Below, piece after piece: positions 16,271 to 25,509 of a stretch of DNA of 64,000 bases (its first letter is position 1; each line of letters starts with the position of its first letter). Source of the DNA: Vampirovibrio sp041737375 (GTDB lineage: Bacteria; Cyanobacteriota; Vampirovibrionia; Vampirovibrionales; Vampirovibrionaceae); assembly GCF_041737375.1 (NCBI RefSeq), contig NZ_JBGSRV010000015.1, positions 1 to 64,000 on the forward strand, given 5' to 3'. The notes beneath the pieces were generated by a model. The model saw nothing but the letters and a program-made list of their open reading frames with translations, was not told where the DNA came from and searched no databases. The translations under genes and the position numbers were made by a program.

Positions 16271-17382
16271 ACCGAAAACCCTTGAGCGGTTAAGGTTTGC
16301 TTCACCACGCCCAAAATAATCTCGGGGGTCAACTGGGTCATGCAGGCATGGGTTTGAATGGGACAGTGACGCTCAAAGCAAGGCTGACAAGAAAGCGCCG
16401 TGGAAAGCACCGTATGATCTACGCCAACGGGGCCGGTTCTGCCGGGGGCAGTGGGGCCATAAAGGCCAATAATAGTGGGTCCGTTCACTGCGTCCGCCAC
16501 ATGCAGCGGGGCGCTATCCAGCCCAATCAGCAGGCAAGTGCGGGGGAACAACGCGTACAAGTCGGGCCAATCGGTTTGCCCCACCCAATTGGCCAAGCGA
16601 TCCGGGTTGGCATTGGCCACCATCTCATCGGCATCAGCCCGATTGGAAGGAGCGCCCAGCATCAGCACCCGCACCTTCAGCTTCAGTAATTCCGGCACTA
16701 GGGTTTGCCAGTAATTCAAAGGCCAATGCTTGCTGGGCCAGCGGGTAAACGGGGCCAGCACCACTAAGGGCCACTCCGGGTGAGCCAAGCCCGCCAATAA
16801 ATCCTCTACTTTTTGGGCCGTTAAGGGTTGAACCGGGGACAACACAAACTCGGGGGGTTCCACCGGGCAACCAATGGCACGGGCAAAACCCAAATAGCTT
16901 TGCACCGCCGGGGTATGTGCGTCCCGAATGCTCATAGGGGGCAAATGCCGGTTATAAAGCAAATCCGCAAACTCCCGGGTGGCTTTAAAGCCATAGCGAA
17001 TGGGAATGTTGGATAACACCGGCCATAAGGCGCTCTTCAAAAGACCTTGCACATCAAAGCTGATATGATAGCCCGCCTCCTGAATCTCACCGATAAACGA
17101 CTGAACTTCCCGCCACACCAGCAGCCATTGGGCCGGATTTTGGATTAATTTCATCCAGCGTTTGCGATCCACCACATGCAAGCGATCGATCAAAGGATGA
17201 TCTTCAAGCAAAGGGGCGGCAGAGGCCTCAACCAGCCAACCGATAAAGGCATCGGGCTTATGGCGCTTAATGCTGGCCAACAGGGGCAGGGTGTGCATCA
17301 CATCGCCGTGCGCACTTAAGCGCACTATCAAGATACGAGCGGAAGGATCTGGATTAGAAACGGAAGGTTGGGGGTATTTCAT
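16267..17382 (-). CDS. Glycosyltransferase family 9 (heptosyltransferase-like)
   Basis: This is a second GT9 enzyme for outer core or surface polysaccharide assembly. Key motifs are ILIVRLSAHGDVMHTLPLL near the N-terminus and LLIGLDSAPLHVADAVNGPTIIGLYGPT near the C-terminus, followed by a Cys-rich end (CQPCFERHCPI). The open frame continues to a TTG at 17445, but that TTG lies in a TTGACC promoter-like hexamer, so I place the start at ATG 17382, giving 371 residues. The gene overlaps the next GT9 gene by 4 bp. The two paralogues probably act in consecutive steps of the same chain. Confidence 0.87.
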   Translation of the reverse strand: MKYPQPSVSNPDPSARILIVRLSAHGDVMHTLPLLASIKRHKPDAFIGWLVEASAAPLLEDHPLIDRLHVVDRKRWMKLIQNPAQWLLVWREVQSFIGEIQEAGYHISFDVQGLLKSALWPVLSNIPIRYGFKATREFADLLYNRHLPPMSIRDAHTPAVQSYLGFARAIGCPVEPPEFVLSPVQPLTAQKVEDLLAGLAHPEWPLVVLAPFTRWPSKHWPLNYWQTLVPELLKLKVRVLMLGAPSNRADADEMVANANPDRLANWVGQTDWPDLYALFPRTCLLIGLDSAPLHVADAVNGPTIIGLYGPTAPGRTGPVGVDHTVLSTALSCQPCFERHCPIQTHACMTQLTPEIILGVVKQTLTAQGFSV

Positions 17383-17416
17383 CGGATAAGCGCTTGCTTG
17401 CGGACCAGTGTTAACA

Positions 17417-17445
17417 ATGTAACTTATAATGAAAGCAAGGGTCAA
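17417..17445 (-). promoter_or_regulatory. Possible promoter of the GT9 pair
   Basis: On the minus strand TTGACC (17445-17440) is followed after 17 bp by TTACAT (17422-17417). The -35 is close to consensus and the -10 is poor. A TATAAT on the plus strand at 17425-17430 overlaps it and may serve the divergent TPR gene, although I see no good -35 for it. Confidence 0.4.
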
Positions 17446-17471
17446 AAAAGTAAATTAGCGGGATCATCCCA

Positions 17472-18875
17472 TTGGACTGGCTGCAAATCAACTCTCAATC
17501 CACCATAGTGGCCGTTTTAATAGCGGTTGTCTCCAGCATTGTGTTTATCATCGTGATTCGTAGCGCAAAGGGTAAACCACTAATCTCCAATTCCAGCCAC
17601 CTGAAAGACGTGGCCACGGGGCAACCGGAAGTGGCCCCCAAAGAATCGCTCAGCTTTATTGATCACTTGAACCGGGGCAATACCCTCCTTAGCCAGTATA
17701 AATACAACGAAGCCCTTCGCCACTTTAAGGAAGCCCTGAAACTGAAGCCCGACGAGCCTTCGGTTCACTTTAAAATCGGCAGGCTATTTGTACAAAAAGA
17801 CGATCTCAAAAGCGCCTTGAGCGCCTTTAAAACCACCCTGAACCTGAACCCCAACCAGGTAGAGGCCCATTATGAAATTGCCCGCCTTTACCAGCAGCTG
17901 CACCAACTGGATCAAGCCCATGCGGCGCTCTCTAACGCATTAAAAATCAATCCTGCCCATGAAGAGTCTCTGAAACTGAAGATTAAACTACTGGAGCAAA
18001 CCCGCCACTATCAACAGGCCTTGCCCGCTATTCAGAAATTAATTGAAACCTCTCGATCTCCCTTAAAATACAGGGACCTGAAAGCCGATTTTTTAATGCA
18101 ACTGGGCAACTACCCGGAAGCCATTGCAGAACTTGAAAGCCTGATTGCGCTAAACCCCAGCGGCCGTTCACAGTATCAGGGCAAAATTGGGCAAGCTTAC
18201 TTTGACCAAAATCAATATGGCAAAGCCATTGAGCATTTCAAACTGGTGCTGAAGGAACAGGACTCAAACACGGACCCTGACTATATCCAATCGGTCAAAA
18301 GCCAGATGGGAGCGGCGCTTTGTAATGAAGGCGTCAAGCGCTACGAAATGGGAGACGCCGCCGGGGCCATTCAGCGTTACCAGGAAGCCCTGCTTTACGA
18401 TGGCGGCAATGCCGATATTCACTTCAATATGGGCAAAGCATTCAGCCAAACGCAAGAATCCAGCAAGGCCATCAGCCACTTTGAGCAAGCCTTGAGCATG
18501 AACCCCAAAGATGCCAGCTGCTACTATGAACTGGCCGTTTTGCAGGATGAAAAAGGCATGATCAAAGAAGCGGTGTCTCATTACGAAAAAGTGATTGAGC
18601 TGGACCCCGGTAACGCCAAAGCTTATTTTGGCTTGGGTACCTTGCATGGGGTGGAGGGCGAACTGGCTCAATCTATCCAGATGCTCAGCAACGCCATTCG
18701 CATTAACCCAAACTATACCGATGCCTTTTACAATCTGGCCGTGGCGCTGGAGCGCAAAAAAGAAGTGAACAAGGCCATTAAAATGTATAAAAAAGTACTA
18801 AGCCTGGATAAAAACCACGATAAAGCCAAAAGTAATCTGGCCCATATTCAGCACACCAAGCAATCATCCTTTTAA
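17472..18875 (+). CDS. Membrane-anchored TPR protein
   Basis: Residues 8-29 form one N-terminal membrane helix (TIVAVLIAVVSSIVFIIVIRS). From about residue 65 to the end, roughly ten tetratricopeptide repeats follow, with the typical A-x-x-x-Y/F ... P motif (for example AISHFEQALSMNPKDASCYYELA). TPR arrays are protein-binding scaffolds; the partner is unknown. The start is a TTG at 17472 with a weak GGGA upstream. The divergent GT9 genes suggest an envelope role. The last codons overlap the stop of the convergent gene at 18872 by 3 bp. Confidence 0.85.
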   Translation: MDWLQINSQSTIVAVLIAVVSSIVFIIVIRSAKGKPLISNSSHLKDVATGQPEVAPKESLSFIDHLNRGNTLLSQYKYNEALRHFKEALKLKPDEPSVHFKIGRLFVQKDDLKSALSAFKTTLNLNPNQVEAHYEIARLYQQLHQLDQAHAALSNALKINPAHEESLKLKIKLLEQTRHYQQALPAIQKLIETSRSPLKYRDLKADFLMQLGNYPEAIAELESLIALNPSGRSQYQGKIGQAYFDQNQYGKAIEHFKLVLKEQDSNTDPDYIQSVKSQMGAALCNEGVKRYEMGDAAGAIQRYQEALLYDGGNADIHFNMGKAFSQTQESSKAISHFEQALSMNPKDASCYYELAVLQDEKGMIKEAVSHYEKVIELDPGNAKAYFGLGTLHGVEGELAQSIQMLSNAIRINPNYTDAFYNLAVALERKKEVNKAIKMYKKVLSLDKNHDKAKSNLAHIQHTKQSSF

Positions 18876-20041
18876 AAAGCGCTACGGTTAAAAGGGTTTA
18901 TAGCTGGGCTTTGAGCGGAAAAACCGGTTAAAGGCTGAAAACCGTTGACCGGTTGAAAAGACCGCTGAAAAGGCATAGACGGCGCAACAGCTGGGGTGGT
19001 GGCACTGGAGATGGCAGCAGCTTGTTGTTTGTCATACTGCCGCTTGTTCCACCAGCCGTTAAAGGCCATGGGCGCCCAGCCAATGGCGCCAATCATCAAG
19101 GCGAAACTCACCATATCCGCGGGTAAACGATGCACTTTGGCAAAATGCTTAAGGGCGCCTTTTGCTTGCCCCTGAAGATTTTTAGCAATCTCCAGTACTT
19201 CTCTAGAGCCATTTTCACAACCGTTTTTGGCACAGTGCTCCAAAATATCCACAATGTCCTGCTGGGCCTGATCGAAGGATTTATAAACCGTTTTCGCCTT
19301 GTCAATCGGCAGCTTTTCGGCAAGCTGCTTTTCGGCAGGAGTTCCTTTTTCGGGCAATTTGTATTTTTCAGGACTAAATTCATCCACAAACTGGGCCACT
19401 TCCCGTTTCAGGGTTTTCAGGGTGTTGGCATAATCGGCTTTTTTGGCGGGATTCAGGGCGTGGTATTTTTCAGTCAACCCGTCATCTTTTAAGGCATTAA
19501 TGGCATTTTTCAAGCCATTGCCATTTCCTTCTTTCACCAATTGCCACAAGGCTTTGGGTGTATCAATCTCGTAATTCCGAAAATCAGAATAACTCAATAC
19601 CCCGCCACCGTCCTTCACCAGATTGACCCCTTTAACCTGCTGAACGAAACGACTAATGCCATTCACCACCGGCGACAACGCAAACACAAACAGGGTAATG
19701 GCGGTCACATCGCGGCGCAACACATCGCCCATTTCCCGGTAATCGTTATTTTCCTTGCCACGCTGATAAGCCCGGTACAAACGGGGCCCCACCGTGCCGG
19801 GATACAACAGCAACAGCAAGGGCAACTTGGGGGGTTCTGCCAGTAATGTTTTAAACTTGCCCACCGATACATTGGTGAAACTTGAAAAATCGGAAGTCAG
19901 CTGATTTTTGACAAAACCCGCAACCGCTCCCCCCACCTTGGGCTTCAGCCAAGCTTCTGCTTTTTGGGGCAATTGGTAAGTATTACGGGCTGCCTGATAT
20001 CCCCAGGGATTCTCGCCACCACCAAAACGCACTTGAGTCAT
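18872..20041 (-). CDS. Unknown membrane protein, four-gene family member A
   Basis: I do not recognise this 389-residue protein. It starts MTQVRFGGG, with the VRFGGG motif at residues 4-9, has hydrophobic stretches near 75-85 (PLLLLLYPG), 115-135 (VTAITLFVFALSPVVNGI) and 320-335 (MVSFALMIGAIGWAP), and a Pro/Phe/Gln-rich tail with FQPVNGFQPLTGF. The central YRAYQRGK ... LRRD block resembles the middle of the three neighbouring proteins, which supports common ancestry. Its ATG overlaps the stop of the upstream gene by 4 bp, so the pair is coupled. Two Cys residues near 258-263 are separated by Lys-Asn-Gly-type sequence (CAKNGC). There is no enzymatic motif. An envelope structural or surface role is possible. 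Confidence 0.75.
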   Translation of the reverse strand: MTQVRFGGGENPWGYQAARNTYQLPQKAEAWLKPKVGGAVAGFVKNQLTSDFSSFTNVSVGKFKTLLAEPPKLPLLLLLYPGTVGPRLYRAYQRGKENNDYREMGDVLRRDVTAITLFVFALSPVVNGISRFVQQVKGVNLVKDGGGVLSYSDFRNYEIDTPKALWQLVKEGNGNGLKNAINALKDDGLTEKYHALNPAKKADYANTLKTLKREVAQFVDEFSPEKYKLPEKGTPAEKQLAEKLPIDKAKTVYKSFDQAQQDIVDILEHCAKNGCENGSREVLEIAKNLQGQAKGALKHFAKVHRLPADMVSFALMIGAIGWAPMAFNGWWNKRQYDKQQAAAISSATTPAVAPSMPFQRSFQPVNGFQPLTGFSAQSPAINPFNRSAF

Positions 20042-21564
20042 GCCTGACCGCCTTCTGCCCGTTTGCCCTGAAACAAGGGGTGGGGCGCAGGAACTGAAGA
20101 GCCGAAAGGCAGTTGAGCTGCTTGACTTGCTAAAGGCTGCATAAGCCCGTTTCCGCTGAGACTGGACGGTGGACGGACTGGAACCTGATTGGCAAAACGC
20201 GAAAAAGCCGGTTGTGAGCCAAAAGGCAAACCGGCTTGAGGTGAAAAAGGATGATTGGGAGTACGACCAGACACAGCGTTATTGTTCTTTTTAGCGGCAT
20301 CTTCCGTCAACAGACGGGTTGCCTGATAAGTACCATGATTTTGCGCCCAAAAGGCCAGCTTAACCAGATAAGCGGCGGTCAGCACGGTAACCCCACCGCC
20401 AAACAGCCATTTGTTGCGGGTCAGCTCTTTCATGGTTTTTTCAGTGGCTTCCGCAATGTTGGTATGGCCTGCTTTTTCAAAGTTATCCCATACTTTATTC
20501 AGATACCCGCCCACACGGCTCACATCATTTTGCACTTGGGCAAAATTGATTTGGCTGACCAGCTTCTTGGCATCGGCCAACCCTTCTTTGGCCACCCCTT
20601 CACTTGAACTGGCCGCTTTGCTTTTTGCCTTCTCTAAAGCATCCGGCTGATAAGAAACCCAGGCCTTGCCACGGTTGTTCAAGGGCTTGGTGTCACGAAT
20701 CACGCCATGTTCTAAATGATACTCGTTAATTCTCTCCTCGCGGTTGAACCACCAAATGTCGCGATCCAGTTTTTGGCGACTTGCGGTTACAGATGCCGGA
20801 TCTTTCTCCCGGTTAAAAGCGTGTTTAGCGTTCGAGGCCAACCGCTCCAAACCCGGCTTTTGGGCATGCTCAACCGATGACTTCACTTCACTCTCTATCC
20901 ACTCGGAAATTGATGCGGCGTGTTTTTTGGAAAATTCGGTATCCGCAAACACCTTTTTCAAGTACGTTTGGGCGTCTTTAATAAATTCTTCTTTCTGGCC
21001 CTTGGCATAGGTTTTACCTTTTAAATGCTCTGTCAGGTGCGTTTTCAGGCCCAGGCCCAACCCTTCAATAGCGGGGGCGGATAACTCGGTGGCCGGATTC
21101 GCCATGGCCCGGTTCAACATAAACGCCAAGGCGGGTACGGCCAATAAACCGGGACCCGTGGCAATTTCCCGCTTGGTGCCTTCAAAAAAGTTAACCCAGT
21201 TCAAACCCTTACAGTTGCCACTTACCCAAGCCTTCACCTGCTCGTTAAAGGGCTTGTCCTTCGTCTGGGGGTCCTGCATGGGATCATACGGTTTCTTGCC
21301 CTCTTGCAGCGATGTCCACACCCGAGGCAGCCACATAGCCACCATATCCTGAGCCAAAAAGCCCCACAAAAAAACCTCGGTAATATTCTGGAAGGTACCC
21401 ACCGACCCATTCAGCAAAGTCTGTTTAACCCCCCCGCCAAACTTCACGGCAGTGGCAGGCAAAGCTGGGTACGACTCTGGCTTCCGGTTCCCGGCTTTGG
21501 GCCGAGCGGAAGGAGAAACGTAATTGGGAGGCTGTGGGCCTCGATGTCCAACCGTTTGAGTCAT
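20038..21564 (-). CDS. Unknown membrane protein, four-gene family member B
   Basis: This 508-residue unknown has a low-complexity N-terminal region, the VKFGGG motif at residues 40-45, hydrophobic segments near 60-80 (ITEVFLWGFLAQDMVAMWLP), 138-156 (GPGLLAVPALAFMLNRAM) and 395-415 (GGGVTVLTAAYLVKLAFW), and a Pro/Ser/Gly/Phe-rich tail. The middle ~250 residues are charged and helical, with Lys- and Glu-rich stretches. The ORF begins at ATG 21564 without a strong ribosome binding site. It is the first gene of the leftward coupled pair. The architecture (motif, helix, charged helical middle, late helix, Pro-rich tail) matches the 502-residue product encoded divergently. Confidence 0.75.
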   Translation of the reverse strand: MTQTVGHRGPQPPNYVSPSARPKAGNRKPESYPALPATAVKFGGGVKQTLLNGSVGTFQNITEVFLWGFLAQDMVAMWLPRVWTSLQEGKKPYDPMQDPQTKDKPFNEQVKAWVSGNCKGLNWVNFFEGTKREIATGPGLLAVPALAFMLNRAMANPATELSAPAIEGLGLGLKTHLTEHLKGKTYAKGQKEEFIKDAQTYLKKVFADTEFSKKHAASISEWIESEVKSSVEHAQKPGLERLASNAKHAFNREKDPASVTASRQKLDRDIWWFNREERINEYHLEHGVIRDTKPLNNRGKAWVSYQPDALEKAKSKAASSSEGVAKEGLADAKKLVSQINFAQVQNDVSRVGGYLNKVWDNFEKAGHTNIAEATEKTMKELTRNKWLFGGGVTVLTAAYLVKLAFWAQNHGTYQATRLLTEDAAKKNNNAVSGRTPNHPFSPQAGLPFGSQPAFSRFANQVPVRPPSSLSGNGLMQPLASQAAQLPFGSSVPAPHPLFQGKRAEGGQA

Positions 21565-21827
21565 CGTTGAGAATTACACATCCACTTGCTAAAAACACAT
21601 ACTGAAATATCCGAGGTGACTCTATAAAGGGGGGTCAACATGATCTGGTGCTAACTTATTAAGAAACGTAAAGCATTGTTTTTAAACCCCAACAAACCGG
21701 GCGAAATTGAGAATTCACAGGGAATCTTGCCCCTCCGCCCGTAACACTTATTAACAAACTAACACTCGGTTCCTTGCCCGGTTTTAATACAAGCGGATAG
21801 TTTTCCCATGGAACCAACCTCTGACTG
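21565..21827. other. Divergent intergenic region between the two coupled pairs
   Basis: This 263-bp gap separates the leftward and rightward pairs and must hold both promoters. TTGCCC at 21775 and TTGACC on the minus strand near 21636 are possible -35 elements, but I could not pair either with a convincing -10. No ORF, repeat or hairpin stands out. Confidence 0.3.
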
Positions 21828-23336
21828 ATGGTGATGGAAGCAAACAAAACATCGTATTATCCCAAGCCTTGCACTCAGCCCAGAAAAACCGTTCAGCAAG
21901 CCGCTCCCAAATTTTCAGGGGCGCTGGATAGTTTTTCCAGCCTGATTGGCATCATTGATAGCAATCGGCACCTGGAGCTGATGGCTTCAGACGGGATTGG
22001 CATGATTTTGCCCAGAACCGCCATGGCCTACAATAAACGGGGACCGGATGATGGCCGGGAAACCTTTCTAAGAGAGTTTTCGGGACTGATTGGCAACGTG
22101 TTAATTACCGGCTGGTTCGGCTGGGGCATGCTCAAATTGCTGGGCAACCGGGTCAATGCCTATAATCCGCATGGGCTGGCTCTGGATGCTCATATCAATG
22201 CCGTGAACATGGATGCTTTTAACCAACTTTATGAGAAGGCGTTAAAAGAATCAGACAATGCGAATGAGGCCAGAAGCAAGTTTGTTGAAAAAGTGTTGGG
22301 CGGCCTGAACTCAGACAATCCCCAGTTTATGTGGAAAGCCCAACAGGGCGCATTTGATAAACTGAACCTTAATAGCCCCGAAGCGCCTAAAATTATGCTG
22401 AAAACCCTAAGCCAGGTGGTGGGGGAAGAAAACGCCAAGGCCATGCTTGAAGACGTTAAAGACCAACCGTTTGAACAGCAACTTAAAATTTTGGGTAGCA
22501 AACTGGATCAGCAGAACGGGAAGCTCTCTGAAGAGGCATTGGGCAAGCTGGCCCAAATGTTTCAGCCCAAAAACACCCTTGCGGGAAGCGATCTCAGCCC
22601 CGATGCGGGGACCTTGACCCTGGATAAAGAAGCGGAAGCCCGAATTAAGCATTGGGAAAAATCCAAGGCCCACGGAGAAGCACACCAAAAACTGAAAAAC
22701 CCAGCCTTTCGGCAAAACGAAAAACTCAAGGCCCGTCTGGATATTTACAAGGATTCCAAGCGCGCTACCGAAGCGTTTTTAGAGCTGGTGGATAAAACGG
22801 CGCTCTATCACGGGGTAACCGGCACCGTGCATATCAACGATGGCAAGCAGACCCTGGCCTCGGGCCAGAGCCGAAAAAACGTATTGCGAGAACTCAAATA
22901 CTATCTGGAGCATTTTGTGGACCGGGCCAGCCACGAAACTCAGGAAACCGCTCACACCGCCAAAGAACAACTGCTGCGTATTGAGGAAAAACTGTTCAAG
23001 CAGGCCAAAGGCGGCGTTATGGCCCACATTTTGCCCAAAGCTGAAGACGGCCTGATTAGCGCCGCCATTAAGCAAAAACACGCCTTAACCTGGGTGCCTA
23101 TTACGCTGGCCATTGGCACAGCCGGTTTATTTACCTTTTATAACCAGTACATTACCGCCCAAAAGCACGGTGGAAAAATGTTCTTCCCCGGCGAGGTGAG
23201 TCCGACCGCCAATCCGCAGGGCCTCAAAACCGAACCCCTCGGTACTCAGCAACAAAACCTTCCGCTTAACAGAAATTTCCAGCCCTTCAGTGGTTTTCAG
23301 CAAGGTCGCTCCACCAATGGAGGGATTATGGCATGA
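21828..23336 (+). CDS. Unknown membrane protein, four-gene family member C
   Basis: This 502-residue unknown carries PKFSGA at 27-32, then LPRTAMAYNKRGPDDGRE and LREFSGLIGNVLITGWFGWG, a block comparable to LYRAYQRGKENNDYRE ... RRDVTAITLFVFA of member A. A long charged helical middle (residues ~125-410) may be partly coiled coil. A membrane segment follows at about 430-450 (WVPITLAIGTAGLFTFYN), and the tail has NFQPFSGFQQG, close to FQPVNGFQ in member A. It starts at ATG 21828 (a second ATG lies 6 bp on) without an evident ribosome binding site. It overlaps the next gene by 4 bp (ATGA). Confidence 0.75.
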   Translation: MVMEANKTSYYPKPCTQPRKTVQQAAPKFSGALDSFSSLIGIIDSNRHLELMASDGIGMILPRTAMAYNKRGPDDGRETFLREFSGLIGNVLITGWFGWGMLKLLGNRVNAYNPHGLALDAHINAVNMDAFNQLYEKALKESDNANEARSKFVEKVLGGLNSDNPQFMWKAQQGAFDKLNLNSPEAPKIMLKTLSQVVGEENAKAMLEDVKDQPFEQQLKILGSKLDQQNGKLSEEALGKLAQMFQPKNTLAGSDLSPDAGTLTLDKEAEARIKHWEKSKAHGEAHQKLKNPAFRQNEKLKARLDIYKDSKRATEAFLELVDKTALYHGVTGTVHINDGKQTLASGQSRKNVLRELKYYLEHFVDRASHETQETAHTAKEQLLRIEEKLFKQAKGGVMAHILPKAEDGLISAAIKQKHALTWVPITLAIGTAGLFTFYNQYITAQKHGGKMFFPGEVSPTANPQGLKTEPLGTQQQNLPLNRNFQPFSGFQQGRSTNGGIMA

Positions 23337-24208
23337 TGCAACCACCCAGCCTCCTAACCTCACCATTGGCCAGGACCAAATCAGGGACGTTTCCCGCCCA
23401 ATCAAAACCCGTGGTTCGCTTTGCCGCTGGAGAACAACCGCCCGCGCCTAAAAAACTGGCCCCTCAGCTGGGTAAAGCCCTCAAGTATTTCGACTTCCGG
23501 GATGTGGGCTTGTCTCATGTGGCCCAAATTCAGTTGGTCTATGCCGCCTGCATTCTGTGGCGATTGGTAGCAGCCAACCAACGGCGCAAAGCCAGCCCCA
23601 CCCAAAGCTGGAATGAAATCCGGGAAAGCCTGTTGCGAGATTCTGTGGGTTACGCCTTCTGGTTTTTCGGAACACCGACCCTGCAACGCCTCTATTTAAA
23701 AATGATTCCCAAGGATTACCAAAAGGCATTAATTCATACCAACCAGCAGCACCAGCCAGGGCCGTGGCAAAAAATAAAGCAGTGGAACCCCATTTCTCGT
23801 TATGCGGTACCCACCAGCGAACAGGTCAAAGATATGAAGGCTCAGGCATTGGCCCGCATTGAAGACGCCGGAATCAAAAAAAGCGATGAGGCCTTTCTAA
23901 AGGTAGAAGACTACTATAAAAAGCTAATGACTCACCGCAACGTGGCCACCGGCATTGGGTTGCTTTCTACCATTGGCTTGTTGGGCATTGGGATTAATTA
24001 CCTCAACTTTTACCTGACCAACCGAAACGTAAAACAGCGAGAAATGGAATTGCTGAAGCCACCCTTCCCAGAACCGCCTCGCCTTCCTAAATTTCAACCC
24101 ACCCCATCGCTGTCGGCCCCCGCATTTAATCAGCGCCCACCCCAATTCTCCAGCGGAAATGGCGGGTTGCCATTCTCTCCCCCGTTGCTGCCTAAGCCAG
24201 TGGGCTAA
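23333..24208 (+). CDS. Unknown membrane protein, four-gene family member D
   Basis: This 291-residue unknown has VRFAAG at residues 28-33, hydrophobic segments near 64-76 (LVYAACILWRLVA), 103-120 (GYAFWFFGTPTLQRLYL) and 205-230 (VATGIGLLSTIGLLGIGINYLNFYL), and a Pro-rich tail with PQFSSGNGGLPF. The block RRKASPTQSWNEIRESLLRDSVGYAFWF parallels the RG ... RRD core of its neighbours. It is coupled to member C through ATGA. The tail resembles that of member B (SSLSGNGL). It is the shortest member and lacks the long charged middle. Confidence 0.75.
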   Translation: MMQPPSLLTSPLARTKSGTFPAQSKPVVRFAAGEQPPAPKKLAPQLGKALKYFDFRDVGLSHVAQIQLVYAACILWRLVAANQRRKASPTQSWNEIRESLLRDSVGYAFWFFGTPTLQRLYLKMIPKDYQKALIHTNQQHQPGPWQKIKQWNPISRYAVPTSEQVKDMKAQALARIEDAGIKKSDEAFLKVEDYYKKLMTHRNVATGIGLLSTIGLLGIGINYLNFYLTNRNVKQREMELLKPPFPEPPRLPKFQPTPSLSAPAFNQRPPQFSSGNGGLPFSPPLLPKPVG

Positions 24209-24220
24209 AGTAGCTACCGC

Positions 24221-25198
24221 CTAATGCCCAGCACCCGACTTGGGCTTACCGGACGATGATTGTTCCGGCGTCTTGCTCTGAAAAATCTTTTGAAACGGTA
24301 CCACCATGGTTTCGCCAGTAAACAAGCCCGATAATTTTTCGCCCAACGGAATTTTTCGGGCCGAAGTACGATCCATGGAAACCTCATAAAGGCGGGCCAG
24401 CGTTTTTCTAAATTCTTCCGGGTTGGCGATTTTTTCCAGCTTGCCATCTTGTACCAGGGAAATGGAACCTGTTTCCTCGGAAATGACAATGCAACGGCTA
24501 TCAGACATTTCAGTCAGCCCAATGGCCGCCCGATGCCGGGTACCGTACTGCCAGCTCAGCTTGGGGTCTTCGGTTAAAGGCAACAAAACACCGGCGGCCA
24601 CCACCCGGTTGTTGGGGCCAATCAGTACCGCCCCATCGTGCAAGGGGGTGTTATGGTGAAAAATGGTGAGCATCAGCTCGGTACTCAGCTTGGCATCCAA
24701 AGGTGTCCCCATTTCCAGGTAATCACCACCATGGCTATTGGCCGATTCCAGCACAATCAGCGCCCCCCGCTTGGCCTTGCTTAAAAAGCGGACGGTTTCA
24801 GTCAATTCATGAATCAGATACTCGGCCTTGGACTCCTCGGGCGATTGAACCGTAGCACTACTGCCAAACAATTCGCCCTGCCCCAAAAACAAAAGCATTC
24901 GGCGCAATTCCGGCTGAAAGATGACAATTAAGCCGATAAACAAAATCTGGATGCTGGCGGCAAAAATATTTTCCAGCATGGGCATATGAAAAATATTGGC
25001 CAGCCACCACATGCCCACAAACAGCATCAGCATAATAAACAGCCCTTTTAACAGCTGTTCGGCATGGCTTTTGCGAATAAAGCGCACATAAACAAAGTAG
25101 ATGATGCCCGTTAAAATGGCGATTTGAACCAGCAGGTTACCGGCCATCCAAAGGGCGTCCTGACGGGGTTCCCATTGCTGGATCATCCATTCCATCAT
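24221..25198 (-). CDS. cdaA: Diadenylate cyclase CdaA
   Basis: CdaA makes the second messenger c-di-AMP from two ATP at the membrane. Three N-terminal membrane helices (residues ~17-37, 49-68 and 75-93) are followed by a DAC (DisA_N) domain. Its catalytic motifs are DGA at 188-190 and RHR at 221-223 (GTRHRAA), both intact. The 325-residue length is slightly longer than the usual 270-280 because of a basic, Ser/Lys-rich C-terminal tail after residue ~275. It is monocistronic here: no cdaR or glmM is adjacent. It converges on the four-gene family. In relatives c-di-AMP controls potassium and osmotic balance. Confidence 0.93.
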   Translation of the reverse strand: MMEWMIQQWEPRQDALWMAGNLLVQIAILTGIIYFVYVRFIRKSHAEQLLKGLFIMLMLFVGMWWLANIFHMPMLENIFAASIQILFIGLIVIFQPELRRMLLFLGQGELFGSSATVQSPEESKAEYLIHELTETVRFLSKAKRGALIVLESANSHGGDYLEMGTPLDAKLSTELMLTIFHHNTPLHDGAVLIGPNNRVVAAGVLLPLTEDPKLSWQYGTRHRAAIGLTEMSDSRCIVISEETGSISLVQDGKLEKIANPEEFRKTLARLYEVSMDRTSARKIPLGEKLSGLFTGETMVVPFQKIFQSKTPEQSSSGKPKSGAGH

Positions 25199-25509
25199 CT
25201 TGCCTTGTCATTCCTGTCACTTCTTTTCCAAACCCGGCATAAAGCCTACCGTTTGGAACCTGCTCACCGGGACATCAACCTGACGGTATCACTTTGACGT
25301 GTTTACCCACAAACAGTTGATTGTATAGACGTAAAACACAGTGTACACACTTCATTTTCCGGCCAGATCAAGATTCTGAAAAACATCCACTTCCATTCTA
25401 ACCGATGTTTAACCCAGTTGCCATTATCGATGGATGGCCAAATTCTCAAACGCAAAAAGCCAGCACCAAGGGAACCGGCTTTTTGAAGAATGATGCGGGA
25501 TTTTATGGG
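25199..25509. other. cdaA-lysA intergenic region
   Basis: It holds the lysA terminator (25455-25485) and must hold the cdaA promoter. TAGAAT on the minus strand (25400-25395) is a possible -10, with only a poor -35. An 8-bp palindrome GTGTACAC lies at 25341-25348. No gene is seen. Confidence 0.3.
25455..25485 (-). terminator. Terminator of lysA
   Basis: An 8-bp stem AAAAAGCC (25455-25462) / GGCTTTTT (25478-25485) surrounds a 15-nt loop that can pair further with one mismatch. It lies 25 bp after the lysA stop, with a T-run in the minus direction. Confidence 0.6.

Noticed and set aside
17383..17445. Upstream extension of the second GT9 gene to TTG 17445
   Set aside because: The extension begins in a TTGACC promoter-like hexamer and adds residues not seen in the GT9 family.
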